Positions 47,608 to 61,021 are shown, counted from the first letter of the stretch. The stretch is 64,000 nt of DNA from Pyricularia pennisetigena (GCF_004337985.1 NC_043742.1:124001-188000), one strand, 5' to 3'. A program made the numbers and translations. The notes: generated by a model from the sequence alone, not told the origin.

Positions 47608-48907
47608 ATCTAAACATATCGATATAATATATCATTTTAGCCGCGAAGCTATAAATAATAATTTAGTTGAGTTGAAATATATACCAACTAAATTGAATAT
47701 AGCTGATTTTTTAACCAAAACAGTACCCGGACCTTTGCATAAGGATCTATTATCCTATACAAATGTTAATAACGGTGCAAAAAATAACGATAAATAAATA
47801 AATAAAACGTATCGACTCGATAATTTGTTTATTATTTTATATAATAAATAAATTACGGGGGTATGTGAACATGGCTAGCGCAGGGCTTATTATATTAGCT
47901 ACCCTGCATTATCTTATAACGGTTAGCACGGGCTAATTTTATTAGTCACCCTGCATCCAGTAAATAAATAAATAACAAATAAAACGTATACGCGTTTATA
48001 CATACAAAGCTTTATATATCACGTCTTTGTTCATAGTCTTAACAACAAAACAAATACGTCATAAATAATCTAGCTTAATGGTATAATGCACGTACCATAA
48101 TCTATATTATATATACGTTGTGGAAGTGCGTGGGTTCGAATCCCGTTGTGGTCGCAAATTTTCTGTGCATGCATAAGCACAATAGGCCGTTAGGCTTAAT
48201 GGGCCGTTAGGTTCAATAGGTCGGCAGGTCAGTCACATGAATAAGGCCAAATCATGTGACGTGACCCCGCATTCCGGACATCCGGATCGAAAATCTGCAC
48301 CTACGGATTCGAACACGTAATTTACAACTTAGCCTTAAATTCATTCATCATAACCTTCATCGATTCAACGATTCAACGAATCGATTGTGCAACAACAATA
48401 TATCATTTCTATTACCCGCTAGCAGACGGTTATCTGCCATTCCAACGTTCCATCAACCTTATACGTGATCCACTTTTCCCCGCGTTGAAAATTAAGCTTA
48501 TTCTATCTCGTAACCTCCTCACAATTCGTACGAGGGTAGGGTATTATGGTTTTATTTTAAGCGTATATAGGCGGTTAGGAAATGAAAAACCACAAATTTG
48601 GTGCATTATATAGTATTTGGCGTTTTCGTAATAAGTGTCCGGATATTGTGAAAAGGCTGGCGTTTATAACCATTTTTGGCGGAAAAATACGGTGGCGTAC
48701 CATTGGGAATGCGGATATCGTTTAAATTTTGACGTTAATATAAAAAAATACGACGTTAAATTTTGCATTCGGTTACGTTTTCCATATCCAAAATCCTATA
48801 CCTTATCCAAACAATTGAAATTATTACTGTGGAAAAATAATATTGGCTTACGACCGATTCATTTGAAATTTATTTATATCTTAATATATATATATATATG
48901 TATATAC

Positions 48908-48938
<31 letters not shown>

Positions 48939-50379
48939 AATATAGAAATTTATTATTGCTGTTCGCGGTAAAAACTAAGTATAAATATAAATATTATTAA
49001 TAACGTATTAGGGCAACGGCGAGAAATTATCGGGTTAACCGTTTAATAGTTTTACAAAATAAATATATTCCAAACCCGGATAAATTATTTACAATACGAC
49101 GTGGAATTCCATTATTTACAAAATATAAAACGAATACGCGTAACAAACAATCGCTTTTTTGAGGGGAACATCCGTGGATTAAAACCGCCAATATTAATAT
49201 AACGCGTTAATTTTTTAACATTGGGGGGTTTGTGGTTTTTCAAAAGGTATTTGGTTCCAGATATACCACGTTCAAAATTTGTAACGATAAATAAAACGGG
49301 CGGTAGCCCCGAAAATGTAATAATAATAAAAATGTAATCTCATATAAAACTAACGTTTTGGACAGGATTTTCTGGGTGGACGTATCGAATATTTATTTAA
49401 ACCAATTTATATCGTTTACGTTTTTGGCGCAATAATTTTTTATTTCCGAAAATTGGAAATTTGTAGGTTCGAACCAGTTAAAAAAGCGTAAATATTATAT
49501 TAATTGTTGCAATTCCCTGCGCAAAAAATCGGCCTCGATAAACGCAGGAAATATATTATTAAAACGGTATTCGACCCCATTAGCGCGTAAACGTTTTCGG
49601 ATTTGAAGGTTTCGTAATACTTTTTTAAAAAAAAAATTCGCGATAAAATAGGTCAGGTAATTGATTTCGTGAAAATTTGCCGCTATTACCCAAACGTGGA
49701 TAAATTGCGTAAAATTGGTGCGTCGGTAACGGTTACGCCAAAATTTGGTAATATCGCGAACAAATTTGGTTTCGGGGTTTATTTCCGTTTCGGATTTAAA
49801 TTTTTTCGGTAATTGCTTTTAATCGATTGAAAAAAGCCTAAATTCCTATTTATTGTCCAATATAAAATTGGGCGATAATAATTGCAATAACGATAAAAAC
49901 GAAAATAATTGCGATATCGATGGAAATAATAAAATTAAATCGGACGTAAAGTATTGTGTTGCAAATTGCGCGGATGGAAATACTTTTTCGGGTATATCCA
50001 TTAAAATTATTGGAAGTATATTTTCCATTATTGGATTCGGGTTTTGTTTGGGCTAATAATATATCGAATAAAAGTTAATATATGTAAATATATGGTATAA
50101 TAATAGAAATCTTTTATATTTTTGTGTATCAGGGGGAATAGTGGTTGGCGATATCGCAGCATTAGGTATTTTATTAGTGGTACCGCCATAAACGGCGAAA
50201 TGCGACAAAATGTCCTTAAACCTCAACGAAAGCGTTTTTTGGATGGACTCACAGGTACATTGCAAAGCCGCAATTAAGCCACGCTCAATTGTGGAGCTCT
50301 GGGCTTCAGGGATAAGCCCTGAGACTAGGATAAATTGGATGAATTGTGGAGTTCTTTGGTCTCAGTGCTTAGACTAGAC
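47608..50379. repeat. Exact copy of 44835-47606, probably an assembly duplicate
   Basis: Repeats the RNase H tail, 3' LTR (47864-48523), AT-rich relic and chimeric element end of the preceding segment without a visible difference, including the (TA)n tract. It begins at the N and matches exactly up to the base where the first copy stops. Confidence 0.9.
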
Positions 50380-52220
50380 CCCCCTGCTCCGCAGTGGGGA
50401 CCGAGCGCTCCATGTACCTTTCAGCCACATGGTTTTTCGACCAATTACATTGGCCGAAAAAATCGCGCTCGTTTAAGTCTGAGGACATTTTGTCGCATTT
50501 CGCCGTTCATGGCGGTACCACCAACGATAATTTGTCGCATTTCGCCGTTTATAACGGTATTATTAATAATATACTTAATATTGCGATATCGCTGATAATT
50601 ATTTTATTAATATAAGGATAATTTGTAGTATTTTACCGTTTATAGCGGGTATATACAATATATTCGCATTATAATAGCAAAAGAAAATAATGTAATTATA
50701 ATATATAATTAAATATTCGAATAAAAAAACAAATAAAAATTATAAAAATATACAGTAATTTGCGTTAAATTAATTGGAGTTTGTTAATCATTTGAATGCC
50801 GGCCGCGATTTAATAGCTACTGTATATGGAAACATATTAAAATATTAAGTAAAATCTGTAATTTTTCATCATATTTAATTTTTATCTTAAATAATGGTAT
50901 ATAATAGTAATTCTAATTGAAATTACAGTTTTTAAAGCTTAGTAAACCTAACATTGCCAAATGCATACAATTATCGACTGAATAAAAATTTTATTAATAT
51001 TTTTATATAAATTAACAAATTGTTGAAAAATTAGATAATTTACGCAAATTTTGGTAAAATGAAAATATTTTTAATTGATACATTCCTTAATAAATTTGTC
51101 AATAAATTTTAGACAAGTTTTTTTTTTATAAATTTTATTCAATTCAATAAAGCAAAAAATATAAAAATAACACAAATCTAGCATTTTTTATTATAAAAAA
51201 ATAAAAACGGCCGGTATTGTAAATTGGGTTTCACACTGACGTTTATTTATATACACAATCCACATTTACAAACTTTGGTTTTATTAATGTTAAAATTGGT
51301 AAAAATATAAAAACATTTCGATTGCAAAATATATATAAAATTGGATACATTTTACCTATCCGCATATTTAACGGCTACAATAATTAGATAAACGTACAAA
51401 AGTGTAATGTTATATTAAATATATATATGCCACCCCGCACGTGCAAAAACCACAAGATTTGGCTGCAAAACAAAAATAATATAAAATTAATTAAATAAAG
51501 CAAAAAATTTATAAAATACACATTTAGCATTTTCTTTTATTAAACAATTTTTAAAACCGATCATATAGGCAGGATTGGATTTGGACGTTTTTTTATATAC
51601 GTCATCGGATTTCTAAAGTTTTGGTTTTATTATCGTTAAAATTGGTAAAAATATAAACGAATTTCGATTGTAAATTATATACAAAAAAGTATATACTTTG
51701 CCTTTCCGCCTATTTAACTGCTTATATATTCTGATATATGCACCAAAATTTAGTATAACGATATATAAACATAAACGACCCTCCACGTGCAAAAATTATA
51801 AAATTTGGTCAAAAAATAAAAATAATATTAAAAGAAATCGAAAATCGAAAAAAAATCGAAAAAACAGTACCGCCATGAACGGATTAAGGGCAGGTGGTAT
51901 CGAATTCGGCCATTATAGCAAATAATAAAATAAATCGAATTGCTGCTAATAGCGGTATTAAACGTTATTTTCAACGATAATTTATTTTTTTAATATTATA
52001 CGTGGTTGTGGAATAATAAAGGAGTTTCGGTTAAAAAAAGGCCAAAAATACCGCCATGAACGGCGAAAATCGACAAGTTGTCCTCAAACCTGAACCAAAG
52101 CGTTTTTTGGATGGACCCACAGGTACATTGCAAAACCGCAATTGAGCCACGAAATGGAGCGAAGCGAACGGAGTGGATCAATTGTGGAGCTTTGGGCTTC
52201 AGGGATAAGCCCTGAGACTA
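50357..52220 (-). mobile_element. TAGTCTCAG-family element
   Basis: 1,864 bp in minus orientation with a perfect 9-bp duplication GGAGTTCTT (50348-50356 and 52221-52229). The target is itself the left end of another family copy, of which 52221-52255 (ending CTTACGACTA) remains on the right and about 50328-50356 on the left. Confidence 0.93.
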
Positions 52221-52255
52221 GGAGTTCTTGGCTTTAGGGATAAGCCTTACGACTA
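52221..52255 (-). mobile_element. Terminal fragment of a TAGTCTCAG element
   Basis: GGAGTTCTTGGCTTTAGGGA onward to ACGACTA matches the family's left terminus (GGAGCTCTGGGCTT.AGGGATAAGCCCTGAGACTA) with a few changes. It overlaps the last codons of the secreted-protein gene. Confidence 0.8.
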
Positions 52256-52737
52256 CCGAGTTGGGCGTTTTGCTTTGCGGCTAAGCGTTCTCGCTCTTCG
52301 GCCATATACGGCCACCAATGATGCATTTGGACTTTTTTTGTTCCCCAATCTAAACTTCCAAGCATCATTAATTTACCGTTTTTGCATTTGGCCGGTTCAA
52401 TGTCCCAAAGAACAACATCCCTATTACCATGACCCTTTGGAAGTTCCCCTAACCCCGTAATAGCACTCCCACAATTTTCCGCAGAACCGATTTCCCTTAC
52501 ATGAACCATATAAGACTTTTCGGGAGTAAAACCTCTTTGTTCTGCGAAAGGCAATTTTCCTGTAATTTTAACTTCGCCAGATGTCCCAAATTTAAGGCAA
52601 ATTTCGCCTATTATCCCGTTAAATGAAGCATCCCTAATAGCGATCCAACAGCCGTTCCAATCGATGTTATTCGTGTCGGCGGCTTTAGTGAGTTGGGCGC
52701 CCAAAACGGCGACCAATGAGATTGCTGTAAATTTCAT
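52234..52737 (-). CDS. Secreted Cys-containing protein, candidate effector
   Basis: 167 residues, single exon, ATG at 52737. Residues 1-19 are a clear signal peptide (MKFTAISLVAVLG...). The mature part has four cysteines (30, 47, 89, 118), which could form two disulfides. Residues 57-110 (KITGKL...GFTPEKSYMVHVRE...ENCGSA...KGHG) resemble the beta-strand, metal-loop and disulfide pattern of Cu/Zn superoxide dismutases, but most metal-binding His positions are not present, so any relation is structural at best. The frame is intact and less AT-rich than everything around it. The final six residues (162-167, SRKAYP) and the TAA come from a transposon terminus. No homologue recognised; the effector role is inferred from signal peptide, size and location. 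Confidence 0.7.
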   Translation of the reverse strand: MKFTAISLVAVLGAQLTKAADTNNIDWNGCWIAIRDASFNGIIGEICLKFGTSGEVKITGKLPFAEQRGFTPEKSYMVHVREIGSAENCGSAITGLGELPKGHGNRDVVLWDIEPAKCKNGKLMMLGSLDWGTKKVQMHHWWPYMAEERERLAAKQNAQLGSRKAYP

Positions 52738-54599
52738 AATGTAAAATAAGCCGAAAGTTATTTTAAAGATACTTAGATAGTATGATTAAATTTTAAAATA
52801 GTCGATAAAACGTATCGCAAAACTGACAGCTGTTCGTATTTAAAAATGAAATCGAAACTAATATAAATTGGATGTGTCGTAAAAGATTATGTTTATTCAA
52901 ACTGACCTTTATAATTTTTCCTAATACTAAACATTCGCGCCAAATTCAGGATCCTGGTATTTTTTAGTAAGACTCTGGTTTTGGCGCATAAAATTAACCG
53001 ATCAAAGAATTAATGCCTTTATTTTTATATTATTAATAGCAGCTATTATGATATGTGGCGCAAGGTTTCCCTTTACCATTAAAAGTGTTTAACTGGGCTT
53101 TTACGAGTTTTACTAGGGTTAAGGTTTCTGGCGCTTATAGTGCTTTATTTGGCATTGGTAAGATTCAACTGTTTTATTTAAATAGCTTTTATTTAGATTT
53201 TATTCTTATACAATACTGTCTTTAGCCCGCACAAATATGAAATATAATAGTAAAGAAACATTGAAGCGCGGTAATGGTTGAAGTTAGTAGAAGATTTAAT
53301 TAAATCGTTCAAATGTGGGATACCCAATCGGCGTTAATATTTATCGTCCATGTATTATAAATTGTAATTTCTTTTAACTTGTTCCATTTGAAGCAATTCT
53401 AAGACTTAATATATATGGGTTAAATTTTCATAAGAATATATTTTATAAAGTATAATATCGGTAGTGACACTGGGTGGGTATAAGTCAAGTTCTGACAGCA
53501 ATATTTTGTGTGCAGGAGAAGTTAGTTTTGACCTTTTTGCGATTATTGAAAGGATTCAATACTTCATTATTTTTTACCAGTTGTTATTATTATCGTTAAT
53601 TTCAGTAAGATTTAAGCTGCTCAGGCTTTAGCGCAGGCGCACGCTTTCAAGTTTCTTCCTATAACATTCTTCAAGAAAATGCAAAGCTATACTTATTAAA
53701 TACGTTGTAATAACTAACAAATGTTTTAAAAAATATTAACAATATGACCTTTCAATTTTAATTATGATTTTATTGGCTGTAGTTTTCAGCCGCATTATAC
53801 TGTTTCAATATAGCTTATTTATGCCCTAAAGTGGTATTGTAAATTTACACTAACTACTGGGGTTTAATGATAGAGCCGCTTGAGCTTAAAGTAGTTAAAA
53901 TGCATTGGCGGCGGTAAATTATTTATCTAATACCATTAATAATGCAATTTGACTACCACAGACCCTTATTAATACCAAGTTGCGTTGAGTTGTACCAGGG
54001 CTTTCGTGAAACTCGTTGGACATGCATTGAATTTAATTTTATTCTAATAATTTGGGTACTAAGGTTTTTTTAAAATAGATATTATCCCAGTTAAAGAATT
54101 TTGCCTGTCGTGACAAATGCGTGGTAAGTTATGCAAATGTAAATAATTTTAAAACGGAAACAAAATTAGCAGTGGCATCCAATAAATAAATATCATATAA
54201 TAGTAAATAAATTAAAATAGCGTTTAATTGCCTGCTCTTATAAATTGGTGTTTAAAATAAGTATTACGCTATTTATTAAACGACGGGTTAGCGGCATTAT
54301 ATAAAAGGAGCGGTATTCCCACGGTCCAAATATATATTTTCACTTCCATTTATAACATTAATAATTGATACATTAGAGTGGGTTACTTACAAGTAATTAA
54401 AACCCGTAAACGGCCACTCTAAAGGTATTTTTAATCTAGAATAACTTCTCAACGAATAACTTCTCAACGAATAACTTCTCAACGAATAACTTCTCAACGA
54501 ACAACTTAATAAAGGCCAAAGCTTATACCTATTCAAACCGAGCGTAAGTTATTTAATATTTGAGGTTATATTTATATAGGGCGTTTTGTAAATTAGCGT
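52738..54599. other. AT-rich stretch upstream of the secreted-protein gene
   Basis: About 1.9 kb with no recognised repeat family except a 15-bp tandem array. It includes the promoter of the minus-strand secreted-protein gene. No open frame is convincing. Confidence 0.45.
54440..54499. repeat. Tandem repeat, 4 x 15 bp (AATAACTTCTCAACG)
   Basis: Four perfect head-to-tail copies followed by a partial variant (AACAACTT). Confidence 0.95.
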
Positions 54600-55141
54600 T
54601 GTTAACAATATAGGTTGCTAACAGGGGTTTAGGCACTAGCCTAGGTGCGGCGTGGTGCTAGTTGCGTTATAAAGGCCTGTAATTACAGGGTTTAAATGCA
54701 TTAAATTGTTTACTAAATTTGGGATTAATAAATTCGATTCATTGGTGGGGGAAACTTTGCTTTATCTCCCTTACATACTCTCTGACATCGAAATGGGGGT
54801 CCGCACCCCGTAAAGGGTTCCGGTACCGCACACGACTTTCGGAAAAATTATTTTGTATGCGTTGTTGAAAAAACACCCTCATTTCCATACAAACCATTTC
54901 TGGGTTCGCACTAATTTGCTAATTTGGTGAAAATTTCAACCCGGTACAGGGTAACTGACTCGTAGGTGCCGGGTGGGTATTAAACCCCATTCGCTAACAC
55001 TTTGAATCGCAATTCCTGCAACACACAAAATATAAGAGAAAATCCGACAGCCCCAATAGCCCCACTTCGGCACTATCTATTGTGGCTTATATACAAATAA
55101 AAGGGGACCCATTACATGCTGAATAACGCATATAATTAACA
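54600..55141 (-). repeat. TGTTAA...TTAACA solo-LTR-like repeat
   Basis: 542 bp, same ends and length as 29094-29635. Flanks AGCGT and AGAGT match at four of five positions, a possible target duplication. Confidence 0.75.
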
Positions 55142-55287
55142 AGAGTTTAAAATATTAGACAAGATACAATTTTCATTATTTAAAATTCGAATTAAAATGG
55201 TATAAACATGGAGTGACATTTATATTGTAAAACGGTTGAAAATATTTCTGTTGCATTTATATTTGTTTTATTGCTAATCATAGTTAG

Positions 55288-55440
55288 TGCTAAATAAATG
55301 CATTATTCTGCATATAATAGGTCCACTTTTATTTATTTAGAATCCACTATATATAGCGCCTAAATGGGTTTATGGGATTATCCATTTATTTTATATTTAC
55401 AGGAATTGCGATTTAAAAGTCAACGAATGGGGTTAATCAC
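55288..55440 (+). repeat. TGTTAA-type LTR-like repeat, left portion, split
   Basis: Begins TGCTAAATAAATGCATTATT and continues to GGGGTTAATCAC, where a TAGTCTCAG element interrupts it. The same repeat resumes at 61874 with the duplicated GTTAATCAC and runs to about 62082. Confidence 0.75.
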
Positions 55441-55833
55441 TAGTCTCAGGGTTAATCCCTGAATCTCAAAGCTCCGCATTTGATCCAACTCGTTCGCTTC
55501 GCTCCATTTCGTAGCTCAATTGCTGCTTTGCAATATACCTGGGGGTCCATGAAAAATACGTTCTGGTTTAGGTCTGAGGATAATTTCTCAATTTTCGCCG
55601 TTTATGGCGCTATTTTCGGCATTTTGGCGATTGACACTCCGTTAGCAAAAAATAAATAAAAATCGTAAAAATAAACGGACTGCACGTTGAAAATAGCAAT
55701 TAATACCGCTATTGATAAGGCTTTTATTTTTACTTAATACGTACAACTGGGCGAATGCGATACCACCTGCCCTTAATCCGTTTATGGCGGTACTATTTTT
55801 TTAGAAATTTGGTTGATTTTCGATTTTCTTTTA

Positions 55834-56895
55834 CAGTGGGTGACACGCAAGTGGACATGACCAGAAAGTGGACACCCCAAGGTTGTGGTTTAATCTTCTA
55901 TAAGAATTTAACGGATATTTTAACAAAAATTAAAATTTGTACGTATATTAAACTGAAGATTGGCTATTTGGGGGTGGACGCCCAGTTTTTCAAAGGCGTT
56001 CCTAAACGAGATTTTAGGGTTTTGGACAAAACCTGATTTTTATTTTTTAAAATCCGAATTAAAATGTTATCAATCTATAATAGGTTATACATTCTAGAGC
56101 GGTGAGTAATAACAATTAGACAACTTAATCTGCCTGGTCGACGGTGTTAGTTAATTACTAATCAAGCTTTAAGAACGAAAATCAAAAAACACATATAAAC
56201 TGCTAATAAATAAAATATGCATATATCAAGTAAAGTTTATAAATAGATAAAGAAACAAAAATCTTATATTTATGAAAGTAAGAGTGAAACGCAACTAGGT
56301 GTGTTTTAAACAGCGTAAAACTAATTATTCTGGTATGAAATATTATTTTTATGTTTTTACACTATAAATTTAATATGGAAATTGCAGAAATATATGTTTA
56401 ATTATAAATGATTTTATTTTGCGATCGATACAAAATAGCGTAGTAAATGTTATTTTTACTCTTATATATACAGTTTCCTATTTATATATAAAATTTACTT
56501 TATATTTGAAGATTTTGTTCATTAGCAATTTATTCATATTTTCTGATTTTCAAATATAGAAAGTAGTTAATAATTGACTCTACCCCGATAATCAGGCGCA
56601 CCAAGTCGCTGAGCTTTCATTATCACCCGCTTCATAATGTTTAGCCTACTATATGTTTATAATACTTTAATTCGAATTTTAACGATCGAAATTAGGTTTT
56701 GTCCCCAAACCTGATATATCGCTTAGGAAACGCCCTTCCAAAAGAACCCGTGCACAGTTAAATAACCAACTTTTGGTTTTATATACGTAAAGACTTTGGC
56801 CTTTATTGAATTATCCGTTAAACTGTTATAAAAGATTAAACCACAACCTTGGGGTGTCCACTTCCGGGTCATGTCCACTTGTGGGTCACCCACTG
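55834..56895. mobile_element. Tc1/mariner-like (pogo/Fot type) element with long TIRs
   Basis: 1,062 bp, CAGTGGGTGAC...GTCACCCACTG, flanked by TA on both sides (55832-55833, 56896-56897). Inverted repeats extend about 200 bp (55834 to about 56045 and about 56690-56895). The interior is AT-rich without coding capacity. TA target and CAGTG-type termini fit pogo/Fot-like non-autonomous elements. Confidence 0.85.
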
Positions 56896-57633
56896 TAATA
56901 TTATTTTTGTTTCCAATAGAAATTTCGAGATTTTTGTACGTGGGGGTTTGCATACGTATAAATTATGGTATATACAGCTTTGGTAAATATACCATATTAT
57001 ATAAGCCGCGGAAAAAGAGGATAGGTAAGGTATATATATTTTTACATAGAACTTGTAATCGAAACGGTTTTATATTTTCACTAATTTTAACCATAATGAA
57101 ACCAAAATGTCAGGGACTGGATTACGGATATGAGTAAACGTCAAAGTGACATTGATTTTATAAATTGAACCTAAACTATTTTTAATGTAAAAGAATGGGA
57201 AAGTTTTATTATTTTTCTCCTTATTCATTTCATTAATCGAATTAAATTCATAAGAAGAAAGGCGAATAATCTATTTATAGTATATTATTAACAATGGTTG
57301 TATAAACTTTCTATTAAGTTACGCCGATAATTGGGTCGAACATGTAATATGCTTATGAGCTATGTAAACATAGAAAAATATTGATAAAATATTTTTACCG
57401 GCGAAAGTTGCATGCCTAACACCATTAGATTAGTCAGCATAAACATTCTATAATATACTATTATATTTATATCAAATACTATTATTCATAAAAATATATA
57501 AAATATAGCGAATTAAATTAGTTATCTCGTAACAAATATAAACTTAAATATCTTTATAATTAAAAAAGGTATAATAACGGTATTAGTGCTTAAAAGGTCA
57601 CAAAAGTTCAAACATTGCAACGCAGGTTACCTT

Positions 57634-60600
57634 TAGTCTCAGTAGTCTCAGGGCTCATCCCTTAAGCCCAGAGGTCCACAACTGATCCACTTCGTGGCTC
57701 AATTGCGGCTTTGCAATGTACCTGTGGGTCCATCCAAAGAACACTTTGGTTCAGGTCTGAGGACAATTTGGCGATTTTCGCCGTTTATGGCGGTATTTTT
57801 GGCCTTTTTTCGACCGATACTCCTTTATTATTCCATAACCACGCAAAATATTAAAAAAGAAATCGTTGAAAATAGCGTTTAATACCGCTATTAGCATCGA
57901 TTTGATTTATCTTTTTACCTATTATAATGGCCGAATTGGATACCACCTGCCCTTAATCCGTTCATGGCGGTATTGTTTTTTCCATTGTTTTTTCGATTTT
58001 CGATTTTTTTTAATATTATTTTTAATTTTTGACCAAATTTTATAATTTTTGCATGTGGAGGGTCGTATATACATATTTATCGTTAAAATAAATTCTGGTG
58101 CATATATTATATTATATAAGCAGTTAAAAAAGCGGATAGGCAAAGTATATACTTTTTTATATATGGTTTACAATCGAAACTCGTTTATATGTTTACCAAT
58201 TTTAACGATAATAAAACCAAAACTTCAAAAGTCCGATTACGTAAATAAATAAACGTTTAAATCCAATCCTGCCTATAATATCGGTTTTAAAAATTGTTTA
58301 ATAAAAGAAAATGCTAAATGTGTATTTTATAAATTTTTTTGTTTTGCAGCTAAATTTTGTGGTTTCTGCACGTGGGGGGTAACATATATATATTTAATAT
58401 AACATTACACTTTTGTACGTTTATCTAATTATTTTAGCCGTTAAATATGCGGATAGGTAAAGTATATCCAATTTTATATATATTTTGCAATTAAAATGTT
58501 TTTATATTTTTACCAATTTTAACATTAATAAAACCAAAGTTTGTAAACGTGGACTGTGTATATAAATAAGCGTTAACGTGAAACCCAATTTACACTACCG
58601 GCCCTTTTTACTTTTTTTATAATAAAAAATGCTAGATTTGTGTTATTTTTATATTTTTTGCTTTATTTAATTGAATAAAATTTATAAAAAAAAAGTTGAA
58701 TTAGATTTTTTAATAAATTAATAGAACAATGCATAAATTAAACTTTTTCCCAGTCTTACCAGTATTTGCGTAAATTATTCAGCTTTTTAACAAATTGTTA
58801 GTTAATATAAAAATATTAATGAAACTTTTGTTTTAATCGATAATTGCATGCACTTTGCAGTATTAGATCTGCTAGGTTATAAAGTACTGTGATTTAAATT
58901 GAAATTAATTTTATGTACCATTATTTAAAATAAAAATTAAATATAAGGAAAAATTACAAATTTTGCTCAATATTTTAATATCTTTCCAAATACAGTGGCT
59001 TTAAAAACGCGGCCGGTATTCAAATAATTAAGAAACTCCGATGAATTTAACGCAAAATACTATATACTTTTATAATTTTTATTTATTTCTTTATTCGAAT
59101 ATTTAATTGCATGCTATGGGTATACCATTTTCTTTTAACATTATAATGCGAATATTTTGCATATACCCGCTATAAACGGGAGAATACCACAAATTATCCT
59201 TATATTAATAAAATAATCATTAGCGATATCGCAACATTAGGTATATTATTAATAATACCGTTATAAACGGCGAAATGCGACAAATTATCGTTGGTGGTAC
59301 CGCCATGAACGGCGAAATGCGACAAAATATCCTCAGACTAGAACGAGCGCGATCTTTTCGGCGAATATAATTGGTCGAAAAGCTATGTGGCTAAAAGGTA
59401 TATGCAGCGCTCGGTCCCCATTGCGAAGCAGGGGGGTCTAGTCTGAGCACTGAGACTAGGTATTTTTGGCATTTTTGCGACCGACCCTCCCTTCTTATTC
59501 CCTAACCAGGTTTAATTTTGAAAAAAGAAAATATCGTTAAAAATAGCGTCTAATGCCGCTATTAGCAATCATTTAATCTATTTTGTTATTTGCTATAACG
59601 GCCGAATTGGATACCACCCGCCCTTAATCCATTTATGGCTGTATTGTTTTTTTCGATAATTTGTAAATTTTCGATTTTTTTGATATTATTTTTGATTTTG
59701 AACCAAATTTTATAATTTTGCACGTGGAAGGTCTTATACGGTAATATACCACTATATAAGGTTTTGGTGTTTATGACCTATTATATAAGCAGTTAAATAA
59801 GCGGATATGCAAAGTATAAATATTTTTGCATGTGATTTAGAATCGAAACACGTTTATATTTTCACCAATTTTAATGATAGTAAAAACAGAATTTCATGGA
59901 TTGATGACGTGTATCAAAAAGCGTCCCCGTTACATTCAATTTATAACACTGGCTTTGAAAGGTTTTTCATATATAAAAAATGCTAAATGTATATTCTTTA
60001 TCTATTTTTTCCTTTTTTTAATTTATATTATATGACTTTTCTTTTCGGTTAAAATTTATGATCTTTCCAGGCGGGCGGTGACATGCTTATATAAAATATA
60101 GTTCTACAGTTTGGTACATATATCCGAATATATAAGCCGCTTAATAAGCGGATAGAGAAGGTGTATATCATTCTGAATATAATTTGTAAGCAAAGCGGTT
60201 TTATATTTTTACCAATTTTTTGAAATAATAAAGCCAAAGGTTCAGGAATTGGATTAAGTATATAAACAAACCTCAACGTGGAATCCGATATATAATACCC
60301 GCTTATATTGTTTTTTTATATAAACGAATGCTAAATTTGTATTATTTTTCTATTTTTTGCTTCATTTAATTAAATAAAATTCATAAAAATAAGGTTACAT
60401 AAGATTTATATAAAGATATATAAAAGAAAGAATATATTTAAGCTTATTTCATTTGACCGATATTTGCGTAAATCATCTAGTTTTTAATAAATGGTTAATT
60501 ATTATAAAAATATAAATAAAATTGCTATTTCCAACGATAATTGCATGCACTTTGTAATTCTAGGTACGCTGAGCTATAAATACTTTAGCTCACTTTGAAA

Positions 60601-61021
60601 TCAATATTACTTAGCACTATCCAAAATAGTAATTAAATATAAGGAAAAATTTAACACTTTACTAAATATTTAAATATTTTTCCAGATACTTTGGCTACAA
60701 GAGCACGGTTTTTGATAAAAGAATCACCAATTTCCATTTAATTTCACGCAGTCTATTTTATATTTTTATAACTTTTATTTATTCTTTCATCCTAATATCT
60801 AATAAATTACTTCAATTATACGATTGTCTTTTGCTATGATAGTGCGAATACAATGTATATACCCGCTATAAACGGCGAAATGCGACAAATTGTCCTCAGA
60901 CTAGAACGAGCGCGTTCTCTTCGGCCAATGTAATTAGTCGAAAAACCATGTGGCTAAAAGGTACATGGAGCGCTCGGCCCCCACTGCGAAGCAGGGGGGT
61001 TTTGTTTAAGCATTGAGACTA
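57634..61021 (+). mobile_element. Composite TAGTCTCAG insertion (two family members)
   Basis: Bounded by GGTTACCTT (57625-57633) and GGCTACCTT (61022-61030), a 9-bp duplication with one C/T transition. It starts with a doubled TAGTCTCAG. One complete member ends CTGAGACTA at 59458, and a second member lacking its first about 190 bp fills 59459-61021. Best read as nested insertion followed by loss of the outer left end through recombination. Confidence 0.8.
57643..59458 (+). mobile_element. TAGTCTCAG-family element inside the composite
   Basis: 1,816 bp with both termini. Its middle (about 58205-58690) is almost identical to 16205-16705 except for one deletion of about 25-30 bases. Confidence 0.85.

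Noticed and set aside
54440..54499. CRISPR-like array
   Set aside because: Units are contiguous 15-mers without spacers; no CRISPR array is expected in a fungal nucleus.
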